Shown: positions 32,653 through 40,554 of the stretch, piece after piece | How the letters are laid out: each line of letters opens with the position of its first letter | How positions within the stretch are numbered: the first letter of the stretch is position 1 | Source of the DNA: an uncultured Bacteroidales bacterium | Lineage (GTDB): Bacteria > Bacteroidota > Bacteroidia > Bacteroidales > UBA932 | Length of the DNA: 40,668 bases | Reading direction: 5' to 3' | NCBI GenBank assembly: GCA_900318355.1 | Contig: ONKE01000045.1 | Coordinates: forward strand, 1-40,668 | Program-made: the position numbers and the translations under genes | The notes under the pieces: generated by a model | Databases searched by the model: none | What the model was told of the DNA's origin: nothing | The model's input: the letters and a program-made list of their open reading frames with translations, nothing else

Positions 32653-33818
32653 AGCGCTTTGCGGATTAGGTCGGAAAGAAGGGCAAGGCCTTCGCGGATA
32701 CGGTCTTCGCTCATGAAGGAGAAGTTGAGCCGCATGGTGTTGGCCCCGGCGCCGAAGAAAGAACCGGCGACGTATGCCACGCCTGCCGAGAGAGCCGTCT
32801 CATAGAACGCGACGCTGTCGAATCCTTCCGGCAGGGTGAGGAAAAGGAACAGGCCGCCTTCCGGACGGGTCCAGCTCACGCCCTCGGGCATCAGCCGCTC
32901 CAGCAGGGAGAGCATGAGATCGCGTTTGGCGCGGTAGAGGCTGCGGGTGTGGACAAGATTGGCGTCCAGGGCACCGCTGCCCATGAATTCGGCGGCAAGA
33001 TATTGGTCGAATACGGGAGGACAGAGGTCGAGCGACTGCTTGCAGACGTAAATCGCATCCAGGAGGGTTTCAGGGCCGAAAATCCATCCCAGCCGCAGTC
33101 CGGGGGCGAATATCTTGGAGAAAGACCCCAAATGGAGCACTCGCTCGGGGGCGAGGGAATAAAGCGACGGCACGTCTTCGCCCTCGTAGCGAAGCTCGCG
33201 GTAGGGGCTGTCTTCCACGACGAGAAGGTCTTCCTTGCGGGCGGTTTCGACGATTTCCCGACGCATGGGAAGGGATATGGTCTCGCCCGAAGGATTTTGG
33301 AAATCGGGAATCAAATAAATGAATGCCACCTTCTTACCTTCAGCCCTGACCTCGCGGGCCGCACGCTCGATGTCGGCGGCGAATGAATCCGAAAGCGGGA
33401 AGGCACGGACCTCGGCACGATAGGACCTGAAGGATTGCAGCGCACCGAGATAGGTCGGGCAGACCGTCAGGATCACGTCGCCCGGGTCGGCCAATATGCG
33501 GGTGCAGACGTCGATGCCCTGCTGGGACGAAGTGGTTATCTGGATATTGCCCAGGGGCACCCCGTAACGGTCGGAAAGCACCTGCCGGAGCTCGGGAACG
33601 CCCTGCGTGCCACCGTACTGAAGGGCCTTGGAGCCATATTTCGACGCAACCTTCCCGGCAAGGGCGCCCATCTGCGAAAGCGGAAAGGTGTCAGCCGAAG
33701 GATAGCCTCCCGCGAAGGAATAGATTCTCGATAGGTCCACCCGCTTGAAAATCTCGCGGACGGGGCTGCGGAAAAATGACGGAACGTCTTCCGAAAAATG
33801 CTGACTGTAATCAACCAT
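32649..33818 (-). CDS. LysN/2-aminoadipate-type aminotransferase in the DapC position
   Basis: The 389-residue fold-type I PLP enzyme shows the 2-aminoadipate/MocR-like pattern. It has FAGGYPSADTFPLS near residue 35-48, ALQYGGTQGVPELRQ (65-79), PDFQNPSG (Asn175), VEDSPYREL (Asp203, Tyr206) and the Schiff-base Lys235 in LGSFSKIFAPGLRLGW. There is no N-terminal GntR domain, so it is an enzyme and not a MocR regulator. The usual DapC in the succinylase route is ArgD-like, whereas LL-DAP aminotransferase (DapL) is a different clade. By position between dapD and dapF this gene most likely supplies the N-succinyl-L,L-DAP aminotransferase step; 2-aminoadipate enzymes act on similar side chains. It overlaps dapD by 1 base (TAATG) and dapF by 4. 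Confidence 0.85.
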   Translation of the reverse strand: MVDYSQHFSEDVPSFFRSPVREIFKRVDLSRIYSFAGGYPSADTFPLSQMGALAGKVASKYGSKALQYGGTQGVPELRQVLSDRYGVPLGNIQITTSSQQGIDVCTRILADPGDVILTVCPTYLGALQSFRSYRAEVRAFPLSDSFAADIERAAREVRAEGKKVAFIYLIPDFQNPSGETISLPMRREIVETARKEDLLVVEDSPYRELRYEGEDVPSLYSLAPERVLHLGSFSKIFAPGLRLGWIFGPETLLDAIYVCKQSLDLCPPVFDQYLAAEFMGSGALDANLVHTRSLYRAKRDLMLSLLERLMPEGVSWTRPEGGLFLFLTLPEGFDSVAFYETALSAGVAYVAGSFFGAGANTMRLNFSFMSEDRIREGLALLSDLIRKAL

Positions 33819-34591
33819 TATCTCAGGGCTTCTTCGAGCGAGACCGAGGCGTCGGTGCGCTCGTCACGATACTTGATAATCACCGGAGTATAGACGTGGA
33901 TGCCGTCGGAGGCGGCCTGACCCTTCGTCACCGGACGGCTGCCGCCAACGACAACCGCTCCGGCCGGGATGACCAGCTGGCCAGACGCATCGGGACGGAT
34001 GTAGCAACCATTGACGGCATCGTAGACCGGGGTGCCGCGGGTAATCATTACGCCTGAGGCGATTACGGCGCGCTCGCGGACGAGAGTGCCTTCGTAGACA
34101 CCGCATCCGCCACCGAGGAAAACGTCGTCTTCGATGATGACCGGAAGGGCGCCGGCAGGCTCGAGAACTCCGCCCACCTGGCAGTTGGCGGCCACATGGA
34201 CGCGCTTGCCGATCTGGGCGCAGGAACCGACGACGGCGTGGGAGTCGATCATCGTCCCTTCGTCGACATAGGCGCCGACATTGATGAATGCCGGAGGCAT
34301 GATGATAACTCCCGGGGCGACGAAAGCGCCGCGCCTGACCGAAGTTCCTCCGGGGACGATGCGCAGGTTGTCTTCGAGGGAGAACCGCCGCATGGGAATG
34401 GTGTCCTTGTCGAAGAAGGAGAAGCCTCCCGTGGACATATCGATCCGCTGGCCGATACGGAAACCGCTCAGGATGACTTCTTTAACCCAGCTGTTGACTT
34501 TCCATTCGCCCTCTACGCGCTCGGCTACGCGCACCGAGCCGTTTTCCAGGGCCTCTATGGTATCGAGAAACTTTTTTCTTTCCTGGTCCAT
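33818..34591 (-). CDS. dapD: Tetrahydrodipicolinate N-succinyltransferase
   Basis: The 257-residue protein is a left-handed beta-helix transferase. N-terminal MDQERKKFLDTIEALENG leads to the hexapeptide-repeat region at about 95-215 (VAPGVIIMPPAFINVGAYV, DEGTMIDSHAVVGSCAQIG, VHVAANCQVGGVLEP). The C-terminal part contains VVVGGSRPV. It transfers succinyl from succinyl-CoA to tetrahydrodipicolinate. Its presence defines the succinylase route here rather than the DapL shortcut used by many Bacteroidota. It starts 5 bases after dapA's stop and overlaps the aminotransferase start by one base. Confidence 0.95.
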   Translation of the reverse strand: MDQERKKFLDTIEALENGSVRVAERVEGEWKVNSWVKEVILSGFRIGQRIDMSTGGFSFFDKDTIPMRRFSLEDNLRIVPGGTSVRRGAFVAPGVIIMPPAFINVGAYVDEGTMIDSHAVVGSCAQIGKRVHVAANCQVGGVLEPAGALPVIIEDDVFLGGGCGVYEGTLVRERAVIASGVMITRGTPVYDAVNGCYIRPDASGQLVIPAGAVVVGGSRPVTKGQAASDGIHVYTPVIIKYRDERTDASVSLEEALR

Positions 34592-34596
34592 CTTGG

Positions 34597-35478
34597 CTAT
34601 AACATTTCCAATTCTTTAAGACACTCTTTCATCCTAAGGGCCGTCTCCGGGGTGGCAGGAGTGAGCGGCAGGCGCATTTCCGGGCTGCAAAGGCCGAGCA
34701 GCGACAAACCGGCCTTGACCGGGATGGGGTTGCTCTCGACAAAGCATGCGTCGCACAGCGGCAGCAGGGAGTCGCGGATAGCTTCAGCATCCCCGCGCCG
34801 GCCTTCACGCAGCGCCGCGTTCATCGAAGCCATCGTAGCAGGGACCAGATTGGAGACCACGCTGATTACGCCCTGACCGCCGGCTTCCATCACATCCAGC
34901 GCCTCGTCGTCGTTGCCGCTGAGGACGCTGAACCCTTCCGGACGGCCTCGAAGGATGGCCTCGACCTGAGGCTTGTTGCCGGAAGCTTCCTTTACGGCGA
35001 CGATGTTGGGCACGTCATGGGCCAGGCGAAGGCAAGTCTCCGCAGAGAGATTAGCCCCGGTGCGACCGGGAACATTGTAGAGCACTATCGCCTTGTCGGT
35101 CGACTCCGCGACCGCACGGAAATAGCGGTACATACCCTCCTGGGTGGGTTTATTGTAGTAGGGCACCACGATAAGGAACGCATCGGGGCCGCAGGGCTCC
35201 AGAAGCTTCATGGTGCGGATAGTGTGGCGGAGCGAATTGGTGCCGGCGCCTGCGACGACCGGACGCCCTCCCGCAAGGGAACGGGTCAGAGCCAGCAGAC
35301 GGACTTTTTCGTCGTCTTCCAGGCAAGGGGTTTCGGCCGTCGAACCGAGCGGCACGAGGAAATCCACGCCTGATTCTATTTGGCGGCGGACCATGGCCTC
35401 GAAGGCCTCATAGTCGACCGCATCGTCCTTGAACGGAGTCACGAGTGCCGTTCCCACTCCTTGAAGGAAAAGGCTCAT
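34597..35478 (-). CDS. dapA: 4-Hydroxy-tetrahydrodipicolinate synthase
   Basis: The 293-residue TIM-barrel aldolase condenses pyruvate with aspartate semialdehyde. GTALVTPF near the N-terminus, LVPLGSTAETPCL (41-53, Thr47), VVPYYNKPTQEG (Tyr108), IVLYNVPGRTGANL (Tyr134, Arg139) and the Schiff-base Lys163 in AVKEASG are all present. Length is typical. The first 4 bases overlap the end of dapB (ATGA). It precedes dapD by 5 bases. Confidence 0.95.
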   Translation of the reverse strand: MSLFLQGVGTALVTPFKDDAVDYEAFEAMVRRQIESGVDFLVPLGSTAETPCLEDDEKVRLLALTRSLAGGRPVVAGAGTNSLRHTIRTMKLLEPCGPDAFLIVVPYYNKPTQEGMYRYFRAVAESTDKAIVLYNVPGRTGANLSAETCLRLAHDVPNIVAVKEASGNKPQVEAILRGRPEGFSVLSGNDDEALDVMEAGGQGVISVVSNLVPATMASMNAALREGRRGDAEAIRDSLLPLCDACFVESNPIPVKAGLSLLGLCSPEMRLPLTPATPETALRMKECLKELEML

Positions 35479-36146
35479 TGCAGGAAAAGGTCTTTGAATT
35501 CATGTACGCCGGTAAGGCCCTCGGTCATAAGCGCCGCGGTAACGGCCCCGTCGGCCAGTCCTTCGCGGGAAAATGCCTCATGCTCAAGGGTTATCCTGTC
35601 GCAGGGGCCTTCGAAACCGACCGTATGTATGCCAGGGACTTCCCCGACGCGGACCGAAGCGATATTGACCGCCGGGGCGGAGATGTATTTTTCCACTTCG
35701 CGGGCAAGGGTAAGGGCCGTGCCGCTGGGGGCGTCAAGCTTGTGGCAATGGTGCTTCTCGACTATGTAGGGGGCATATCCGCCGGCCTTCGACAAGAGCT
35801 TTGCGACTTGCTCAACCGCGGCGGAAAGGACCGTCACGCCAACCGAGAAATTGGAGGCCCAGATAAGCGGGGTGCCGGCCTTGAGGAAACACTCAAACAC
35901 TTGGTCCTTAATGTCGTACCAGCCCGTCGTGCCCACCACTACAGCCTTGAAATTGGCTGCGAGGACTGGATAATTCGCACGGAACGCGGCCGGAGTCGTG
36001 AAGTCGATGCACACGGACTCGCGGGCCACGGCCGGGTCGAAGGATGCGATGTCTTCGCTCCACCCGGCGCAGGGAATGCCGCGCGCGGAGAGGGCCTTTT
36101 CGACCATGCGGCCCATCTTGCCATATCCGGAAATAACTGCTTGCAT
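35475..36146 (-). CDS. dapB: 4-Hydroxy-tetrahydrodipicolinate reductase (short form)
   Basis: The 223-residue enzyme reduces the DapA product with NAD(P)H. N-terminal GYGKMGR (7-13) is the nucleotide-binding loop, IDFTTP (47-52) and VVGTTGW (70-76) are family motifs, and EKHHCHKLDAPSGTA (130-144) holds the catalytic pair His132 and Lys136. It is shorter than the about 270 residues of the E. coli enzyme, mostly in the N-terminal half. All catalytic residues are kept. A good promoter lies just upstream, so dapB leads the operon dapB-dapA-dapD-aminotransferase-dapF-DUF4465. Confidence 0.93.
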   Translation of the reverse strand: MQAVISGYGKMGRMVEKALSARGIPCAGWSEDIASFDPAVARESVCIDFTTPAAFRANYPVLAANFKAVVVGTTGWYDIKDQVFECFLKAGTPLIWASNFSVGVTVLSAAVEQVAKLLSKAGGYAPYIVEKHHCHKLDAPSGTALTLAREVEKYISAPAVNIASVRVGEVPGIHTVGFEGPCDRITLEHEAFSREGLADGAVTAALMTEGLTGVHEFKDLFLQ

Positions 36147-36169
36147 ATAGATTCGGCTATTGTATCATG

Positions 36170-36201
36170 CAAAAATACGCAAAATCTTCTTAGGCTACAA
36201 C
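36170..36201 (-). promoter_or_regulatory. Promoter of the dapB operon
   Basis: Minus-strand GTTG at 36201-36198, 20 bases, then TATTTTTG at 36177-36170 (full TAnnTTTG match). The dapB ATG is about 24 bases downstream of the -7 element. It lies in the 65-base gap after the dapE-lysC fusion. No lysine riboswitch-like structure can fit in the short leader. Confidence 0.65.
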
Positions 36202-36211
36202 AGCCGCGGCC

Positions 36212-38410
36212 TTAGCGACTGCCGAAGAGACGTGCGTGGAGGCGGCGGACCACATCCTGCGCAGCGTCCCGGGGGACGAGAATGCTGAGGCTCAAAGGGC
36301 CCTCGGAGACAATCGGGGCCTCGGCCTGCATGGCGCCGCGGACCTGTGAATCGGCCGGTACGCCCTTGCCGACGACGGAGACGAGCGACTGCCCCTCAAG
36401 CGGACTGTCGATGCCGGAGAAACCGACTTCCAGCAGGTCCTGACCGGTCATGAGGGCGATTGACTTTGGGCCTTCGGGGACGGAAGAACCGCCGATGATG
36501 GAGCCGGGAGCCTCGGGATGGCGCGTGTCCCTGACCCTGATCGGAATGTTGCGGCTGCGGGCCGGGCCGACGGTGTCGGGGTGGAGAACCCTGGCGCCGA
36601 GACCTGCCATGGCGGCGGCCTCGTCATAGGTCAGGCTGTCGATGCGGATTGAGTCCGATACGACCCGGGGGTCGGCCGAACGGATGCCGTCGACGTCGGT
36701 CCAGATCTCCACTGCGCTTGCTCCCAGGGCCATGCTGAAGAGCGCGGCGGAATAGTCGGAGCCTTCGAAGCCGAGGATGGTTGTCGCACCGTCCTTATCG
36801 GAGGCGATAAATCCCTGGGTGACTGTTATTTCAGACACGCGCATGTTCTGGATGCGCACGGTCGTGGCCGGGAGGTCGACGGTGGCGCCAAGGTAGTTGC
36901 TGTCGGTTTCGACAAGGAGCCGGGCGTCTTCCCACTTTGCGGGGAGGCCGGCCTCGCGCATGGACGCGGCGACAAGTACCGACGACATCAGTTCGCCGTA
37001 AGACAGGATCGCTGCGCGGTCGCCGGGAGTAAGGCCTTGTTTGACACACTTTTCGACCCTCGCGGAGAGTTCGCCGAGAAGGTCGCGGATACGGCCGGAA
37101 GCCTCGTCATAATCTTCTCCGGAGAGGAGGGCCGAGGCCGTATCGAGATGTCTAAGGCGAAGAGATTCAAGTATTTCAGCTGCAGTGGCTGCGTCTCCAG
37201 CGGCTGCGGCATCGGCCAGGGCCACAAGGGAACGCGTAACGCGGGCCATGGCGGAAACGACCACCACGGGCTTTTCGCTCAGCCTCGTCCTCACTATTTC
37301 GCGGACGCGGCCTATCGCGGCGGCATCCTGGACCGAAGTCCCTCCGAATTTCATCACGACGCTGCGATGGCGGGCGCAGAGCGAATGGTAGATGCGGACA
37401 TATTGCCGCGAAGCCTCATCCAATTGGCTGCCAAGCACGTATTCCCTGTCGGTGTGGGCCACGAGGATGGAGCCCGGGCCGCAAAGGGCCCTGCGCCGGA
37501 AGCCGGGAAGCTGCGGGGCGTCGCTGCCGAATGCAACGGTGGTGAGCCGCTCGCCGGGGGCCGTCCAGTAGTGCATGGGCGTGTCGCCGCCATAGGCCGT
37601 AATGGTATCTTCCGGCCCGAGAAGACGCGAAAGGACCCCGGCCACGATGCCGTCGGTGGCGAAAGTGGTACGGAAATATATCCTGAAGCGGACTTCGGGG
37701 CTGAGGATGTTCTGGGGGTTGTCACTGAGGAGCTTGCCGATGTTCCATGTGGTCAGGCCGAGCTCCGGGTCGACCGGGAAATCGTAGCCGCGCAGGGCCT
37801 GGACGAAGGAGACGAAACGCTCCACGGCGCTCTCCCCTTCCGACGGATAGCCCGAATGGCACGGACGGCCGCCAAGGACTATTTCGAAGGATTTGGTGCC
37901 TTTGCTGGCGGACACCATGGCCCCGCCCGTGGGCTCTCCGACCACTACGGCGTCGCCTCCGCCGCAGTCGCGGTTGTAGGCTTTGGCGCCGAACGAGCCC
38001 GTTTCCTCGCCTGCGAGCAGAAGGAGCGCAAAGTCGGTGCGGCCCGCCGCTTCCAGCTCAAGGCATGCCTGATACATGGCGTAGCACTGGCCCTTGGCGT
38101 CGCATGTGCCCCTTCCGGTGAAGAGGATGTCGTCGGCCGCGGCCACGCTGCCGTCGGGCAGGATTTCTCCCGCCTTTATCTCGCGCATTGCCGGCGGGAT
38201 ATACGGAGGAACCGTGTCCAGATGGGTGCAGAAGAACACCTTGGGATCGCCCCACGATATTCTCAGGTTGAGGGTGCCGTCCCCGACTTCGAAGGTTTCC
38301 ACCTTCCGTCCAGGGCCGCTGAACCGCTTGGCAAGAATGAGGGCGTAATCCCGCTCCCGTGAGGAAGTGGAATCAGTGGAAAGCATGGACAGGAACAGGC
38401 CGGCGTCCAT
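36212..38410 (-). CDS. DapE-type M20 deacylase fused to aspartate kinase
   Basis: This 732-residue protein joins two enzymes of the DAP pathway. Residues 1-345 are an M20 metallopeptidase with the full dinuclear zinc set: His63 and Asp65 (CTHLD), Asp104 (GTCDAKGQ), Glu135/Glu136 (AGEETG), Glu159 (VGEPTG) and His319 (VAHTD). Succinyl-DAP desuccinylase is the natural role. After a linker of only a few residues, the aspartate kinase begins at about 351 with VVMKFGGTSVQD; GFEGSDYSAAL (547-557) and WTDVDGIRSADPR (570-582) are also typical. The regulatory tail is short. Residues 649-666 (KSIALMTGQDLLEVGFSG) start the first ACT domain but run almost straight into SLVSVVG (675-681) of the next, so about 60 residues of ACT1 are missing. 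One frame covers both halves with no frameshift sign. The start overlaps the LolA-like stop by one base. Confidence 0.9.
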   Translation of the reverse strand: MDAGLFLSMLSTDSTSSRERDYALILAKRFSGPGRKVETFEVGDGTLNLRISWGDPKVFFCTHLDTVPPYIPPAMREIKAGEILPDGSVAAADDILFTGRGTCDAKGQCYAMYQACLELEAAGRTDFALLLLAGEETGSFGAKAYNRDCGGGDAVVVGEPTGGAMVSASKGTKSFEIVLGGRPCHSGYPSEGESAVERFVSFVQALRGYDFPVDPELGLTTWNIGKLLSDNPQNILSPEVRFRIYFRTTFATDGIVAGVLSRLLGPEDTITAYGGDTPMHYWTAPGERLTTVAFGSDAPQLPGFRRRALCGPGSILVAHTDREYVLGSQLDEASRQYVRIYHSLCARHRSVVMKFGGTSVQDAAAIGRVREIVRTRLSEKPVVVVSAMARVTRSLVALADAAAAGDAATAAEILESLRLRHLDTASALLSGEDYDEASGRIRDLLGELSARVEKCVKQGLTPGDRAAILSYGELMSSVLVAASMREAGLPAKWEDARLLVETDSNYLGATVDLPATTVRIQNMRVSEITVTQGFIASDKDGATTILGFEGSDYSAALFSMALGASAVEIWTDVDGIRSADPRVVSDSIRIDSLTYDEAAAMAGLGARVLHPDTVGPARSRNIPIRVRDTRHPEAPGSIIGGSSVPEGPKSIALMTGQDLLEVGFSGIDSPLEGQSLVSVVGKGVPADSQVRGAMQAEAPIVSEGPLSLSILVPRDAAQDVVRRLHARLFGSR

Positions 38411-39033
38411 TATTTTGCGGGAATCTTGAAGACTGCCGGATCGATGGACGCATTGCGGCTGAAATCACTCATCTGGTAGATGTCGATGATGCCGCCGAAT
38501 TCCTCGGTCTCCATCCTCACCATGAGGCAGTCGGATTTGCGGTAGGTCAGGTAGATGTGGGAATAGCCCTTGGTGACGTGCTTGCGGGCGGTCAGGAGCA
38601 CGACGTAGCCGTCTTTGGTGTCCTTGACGGCAATGTCGGCATCGCTCTCCGCGGCCACCTTGCGGGGCTGGCCGGTGATGCAGTAGAGGAGCGTGTTGCG
38701 GAGGCTGCGCATCAGCGGGGCCTTTTCGGTGTCGAAGGTCATGGGCTTGCCGAAACGGTTCATGTGGTAGGTCTTGCCGTCGATGACCACCAGGTCGGTC
38801 GCGGGCTTGGAAAAGCGCATGGCCATGCGGTCGGGTCCCTGGAAATAGACGGTGCCGGCGCAGTCGAACTTGCGTCCTGTGGCCGTGAGAATCCTGTTTT
38901 CAGTGAAATTGCACTGAACGGACTTCATTGAGGCGTTGGCTTTTTCGATCTTGTCGAGAATCGCCGCATCCTGCCCGAAGGCGCATATCGCCGCGGCAAG
39001 GGATGCAATGAGTGTTATTATTTTTTTCATCAT
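38410..39033 (-). CDS. LolA-like outer-membrane lipoprotein carrier protein
   Basis: From MMKK at 39033 (or the next ATG at 39030) the product is about 207 residues with a cleavable signal peptide (IASLAAAICAFGQ). The body fits LolA: MKSVQCNFTENRIL, GTVYFQGPDRMAMRFSKP, LVVIDGKTYHMNRFGKP and the closing GGIIDIYQMSDFSRN with DPAVFKIPAK. LolA proteins carry lipoproteins through the periplasm or, in Bacteroidota variants, may serve other hydrophobic cargo. An extended start at 39075 is rejected because it precedes the signal peptide by a charged stretch and overlaps the promoter. The stop overlaps the start of dapE-lysC (TAATG), so the two are probably co-translated despite unrelated roles. Confidence 0.85.
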   Translation of the reverse strand: MMKKIITLIASLAAAICAFGQDAAILDKIEKANASMKSVQCNFTENRILTATGRKFDCAGTVYFQGPDRMAMRFSKPATDLVVIDGKTYHMNRFGKPMTFDTEKAPLMRSLRNTLLYCITGQPRKVAAESDADIAVKDTKDGYVVLLTARKHVTKGYSHIYLTYRKSDCLMVRMETEEFGGIIDIYQMSDFSRNASIDPAVFKIPAK

Positions 39034-39079
39034 TTTCCGTGTTTCGGGCCGGGAAAGCAACCAATTCCGTGCCAAGGGA

Positions 39080-39087
39080 CAAAGGTA
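39080..39087 (-). promoter_or_regulatory. -7 element of the lolA-dapE/lysC promoter
   Basis: Minus-strand TACCTTTG is an exact TAnnTTTG match about 50 bases before the LolA-like start. The -33 region falls inside the 3' end of the acyltransferase gene; no clear TTTG is seen there. Confidence 0.5.
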
Positions 39088-39095
39088 AGCAATTT

Positions 39096-40427
39096 TTACA
39101 ACTTCCCCACCATGGCGTCGAGTTCCTTACGCATCCGCCGGACTTCTTCGGTATTGCCCAGATGGTCGGCGAGATGGAAGCAGATGCGGTCCTGGACCAG
39201 CCCCAGCACCGCGCACCAGTACCATTCGAAAAGGATCAGCAGCGGGAACGAAGCCACCCACGCCGCGGCGATGAGGAAACTGCCGGTCAGCGGCCATGCG
39301 GCGGCAAAGGTCAGCACCCCGGCCAAAGGAAGGAGCACCAGGGAGTTAAGCGCTATGAGGAAAGTCCCGGGGAACATCCGGCCGCGGGCACGGTCGGAAA
39401 AATGATTCGGAATGAGCCACGACGGCAGGGACGGCCACATGCAAAACAGCGCCACCGGCAGGGTGACGATGAGCCCCAACGACAGGAGGATGGTGCGCCA
39501 TATGCCCGGAGGGCGGTCGAAAAGGCGGTCGGGAACATTCATCTGCCGCTCGGCATCCAGGATGCGGCGGGCCAGGTTGCGGATCCCGAAAGAAGTGTCG
39601 GTCTCTTCCAGGCGCCGGACCAGTTCCCTGTCGGCATCGAGCTTTTCTGGCAGACGGCGCGGGTTCTTTCCGAGCCTTTCGGCAAAATGGCGGCCGTAGA
39701 CGTTTTTGCGGATAAACTCCGTTTCGGCGTAGCGGTCCTGGCAGGTGACGTTGAGCATCATGGCCTCAACCCGGGCGCGGATTATGGCGTTGACTTCCTT
39801 CTTGACGTCGCCGGGGTGTTCGCGGTAACGGTCGTAATACGGTGCCAGCGACAGGGGCTCGCCATAGCGGACCAGCCTCTCGTGGCGCATCCCGCCGAAC
39901 TCGGAATAATGGTTGCAGACGGGCTGGACGAGGATATCCTTCTTGAATCCGGCGGCTTCCGCGGCACCGAAGGCTATGCGAAGGTAGCCGGTGGAAAAAT
40001 CGCCCAGCCAGTGGCCTTCCTGGTGCTTTCCTTCGGGAAACAGCGCTACGGTCCCGCCATCGGCAAGCCTCTGCGCGGCCTCGCCGAAGGAGGCGTAGTT
40101 GCCCTGCATCGCCGCCGCGCCGTCTATTTTGAGGCGGAAAGCCGGCAGGATGCCTATCCAGCGCAGGAACGCGGACAACGCCCGATTGAGGGAGAATACA
40201 TCACCGCGCGCCAGGAACGTCGGCTTGCGGTCACGCAGCGTCGTGACCAGGCACAGGGCGTCGTTGAGGGCCTGCTGGTGGTTGGAAACCATCAGCACGG
40301 GCGTGCCGCTCCGTGGCACGTTGTCCTTGCCCTCGACCCATGTACGCCGGTAATATATCCGGTCCGTCCAGAACGCGATCCACGCCCGGGCCGCGCGGAA
40401 CAGCAGCGGAAATCTGTCGTTGCTCAT
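39096..40427 (-). CDS. PlsC-like lysophospholipid acyltransferase with C-terminal membrane segments
   Basis: From the ATG at 40427 the product is 443 residues; a GTG at 40433 overlaps the promoter element. The acyltransferase domain (about 35-220) contains VLMVSNHQQALNDALC, with His and Asp of the catalytic motif five residues apart, a spacing used in a Bacteroidota branch in place of HX4D. It also has GTVALFPEGKHQEG (glycerol-phosphate binding motif) and PVCNHYSEF. C-terminal to it, about residues 305-405 hold two or three long hydrophobic segments, so the protein is a membrane enzyme. It likely acylates glycerol phosphate or lysophosphatidate. Its family members often pass as 1-acyl-sn-glycerol-3-phosphate acyltransferase; exact acceptor is not known. 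Confidence 0.85.
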   Translation of the reverse strand: MSNDRFPLLFRAARAWIAFWTDRIYYRRTWVEGKDNVPRSGTPVLMVSNHQQALNDALCLVTTLRDRKPTFLARGDVFSLNRALSAFLRWIGILPAFRLKIDGAAAMQGNYASFGEAAQRLADGGTVALFPEGKHQEGHWLGDFSTGYLRIAFGAAEAAGFKKDILVQPVCNHYSEFGGMRHERLVRYGEPLSLAPYYDRYREHPGDVKKEVNAIIRARVEAMMLNVTCQDRYAETEFIRKNVYGRHFAERLGKNPRRLPEKLDADRELVRRLEETDTSFGIRNLARRILDAERQMNVPDRLFDRPPGIWRTILLSLGLIVTLPVALFCMWPSLPSWLIPNHFSDRARGRMFPGTFLIALNSLVLLPLAGVLTFAAAWPLTGSFLIAAAWVASFPLLILFEWYWCAVLGLVQDRICFHLADHLGNTEEVRRMRKELDAMVGKL

Positions 40428-40432
40428 AACCA

Positions 40433-40440
40433 CAAATATA
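40433..40440 (-). promoter_or_regulatory. -7 element of the acyltransferase gene
   Basis: Minus-strand TATATTTG fully matches TAnnTTTG and ends only 6 bases before the ATG at 40427. Transcription would start almost at the start codon, giving a leaderless or near-leaderless mRNA. No good -33 TTTG is seen at 20 bases, so confidence is moderate. Confidence 0.45.
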
Positions 40441-40461
40441 GCAATATTTGCATTAATATCG

Positions 40462-40492
40462 CTTGGAATTCCGGGGATTCTTGTTAAATTTG
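40462..40492 (+). promoter_or_regulatory. Promoter of rpsO
   Basis: CTTG (40462-40465), 19 bases, then TAAATTTG (40485-40492), a full TAnnTTTG match. The rpsO ATG lies about 63 bases further, leaving a leader long enough for the S15 autoregulatory structures known in other bacteria, though none is recognised here. Confidence 0.6.
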
Positions 40493-40554
40493 CAGGCTAT
40501 TTCGGCAATGGGCCGGATAGCAGGTGAATTATTAACAATAAAATTTTTTGCACT

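Noticed and set aside
32649-33818. MocR-type regulator
   Set aside because: There is no N-terminal GntR DNA-binding domain; the chain begins directly with the aminotransferase fold.
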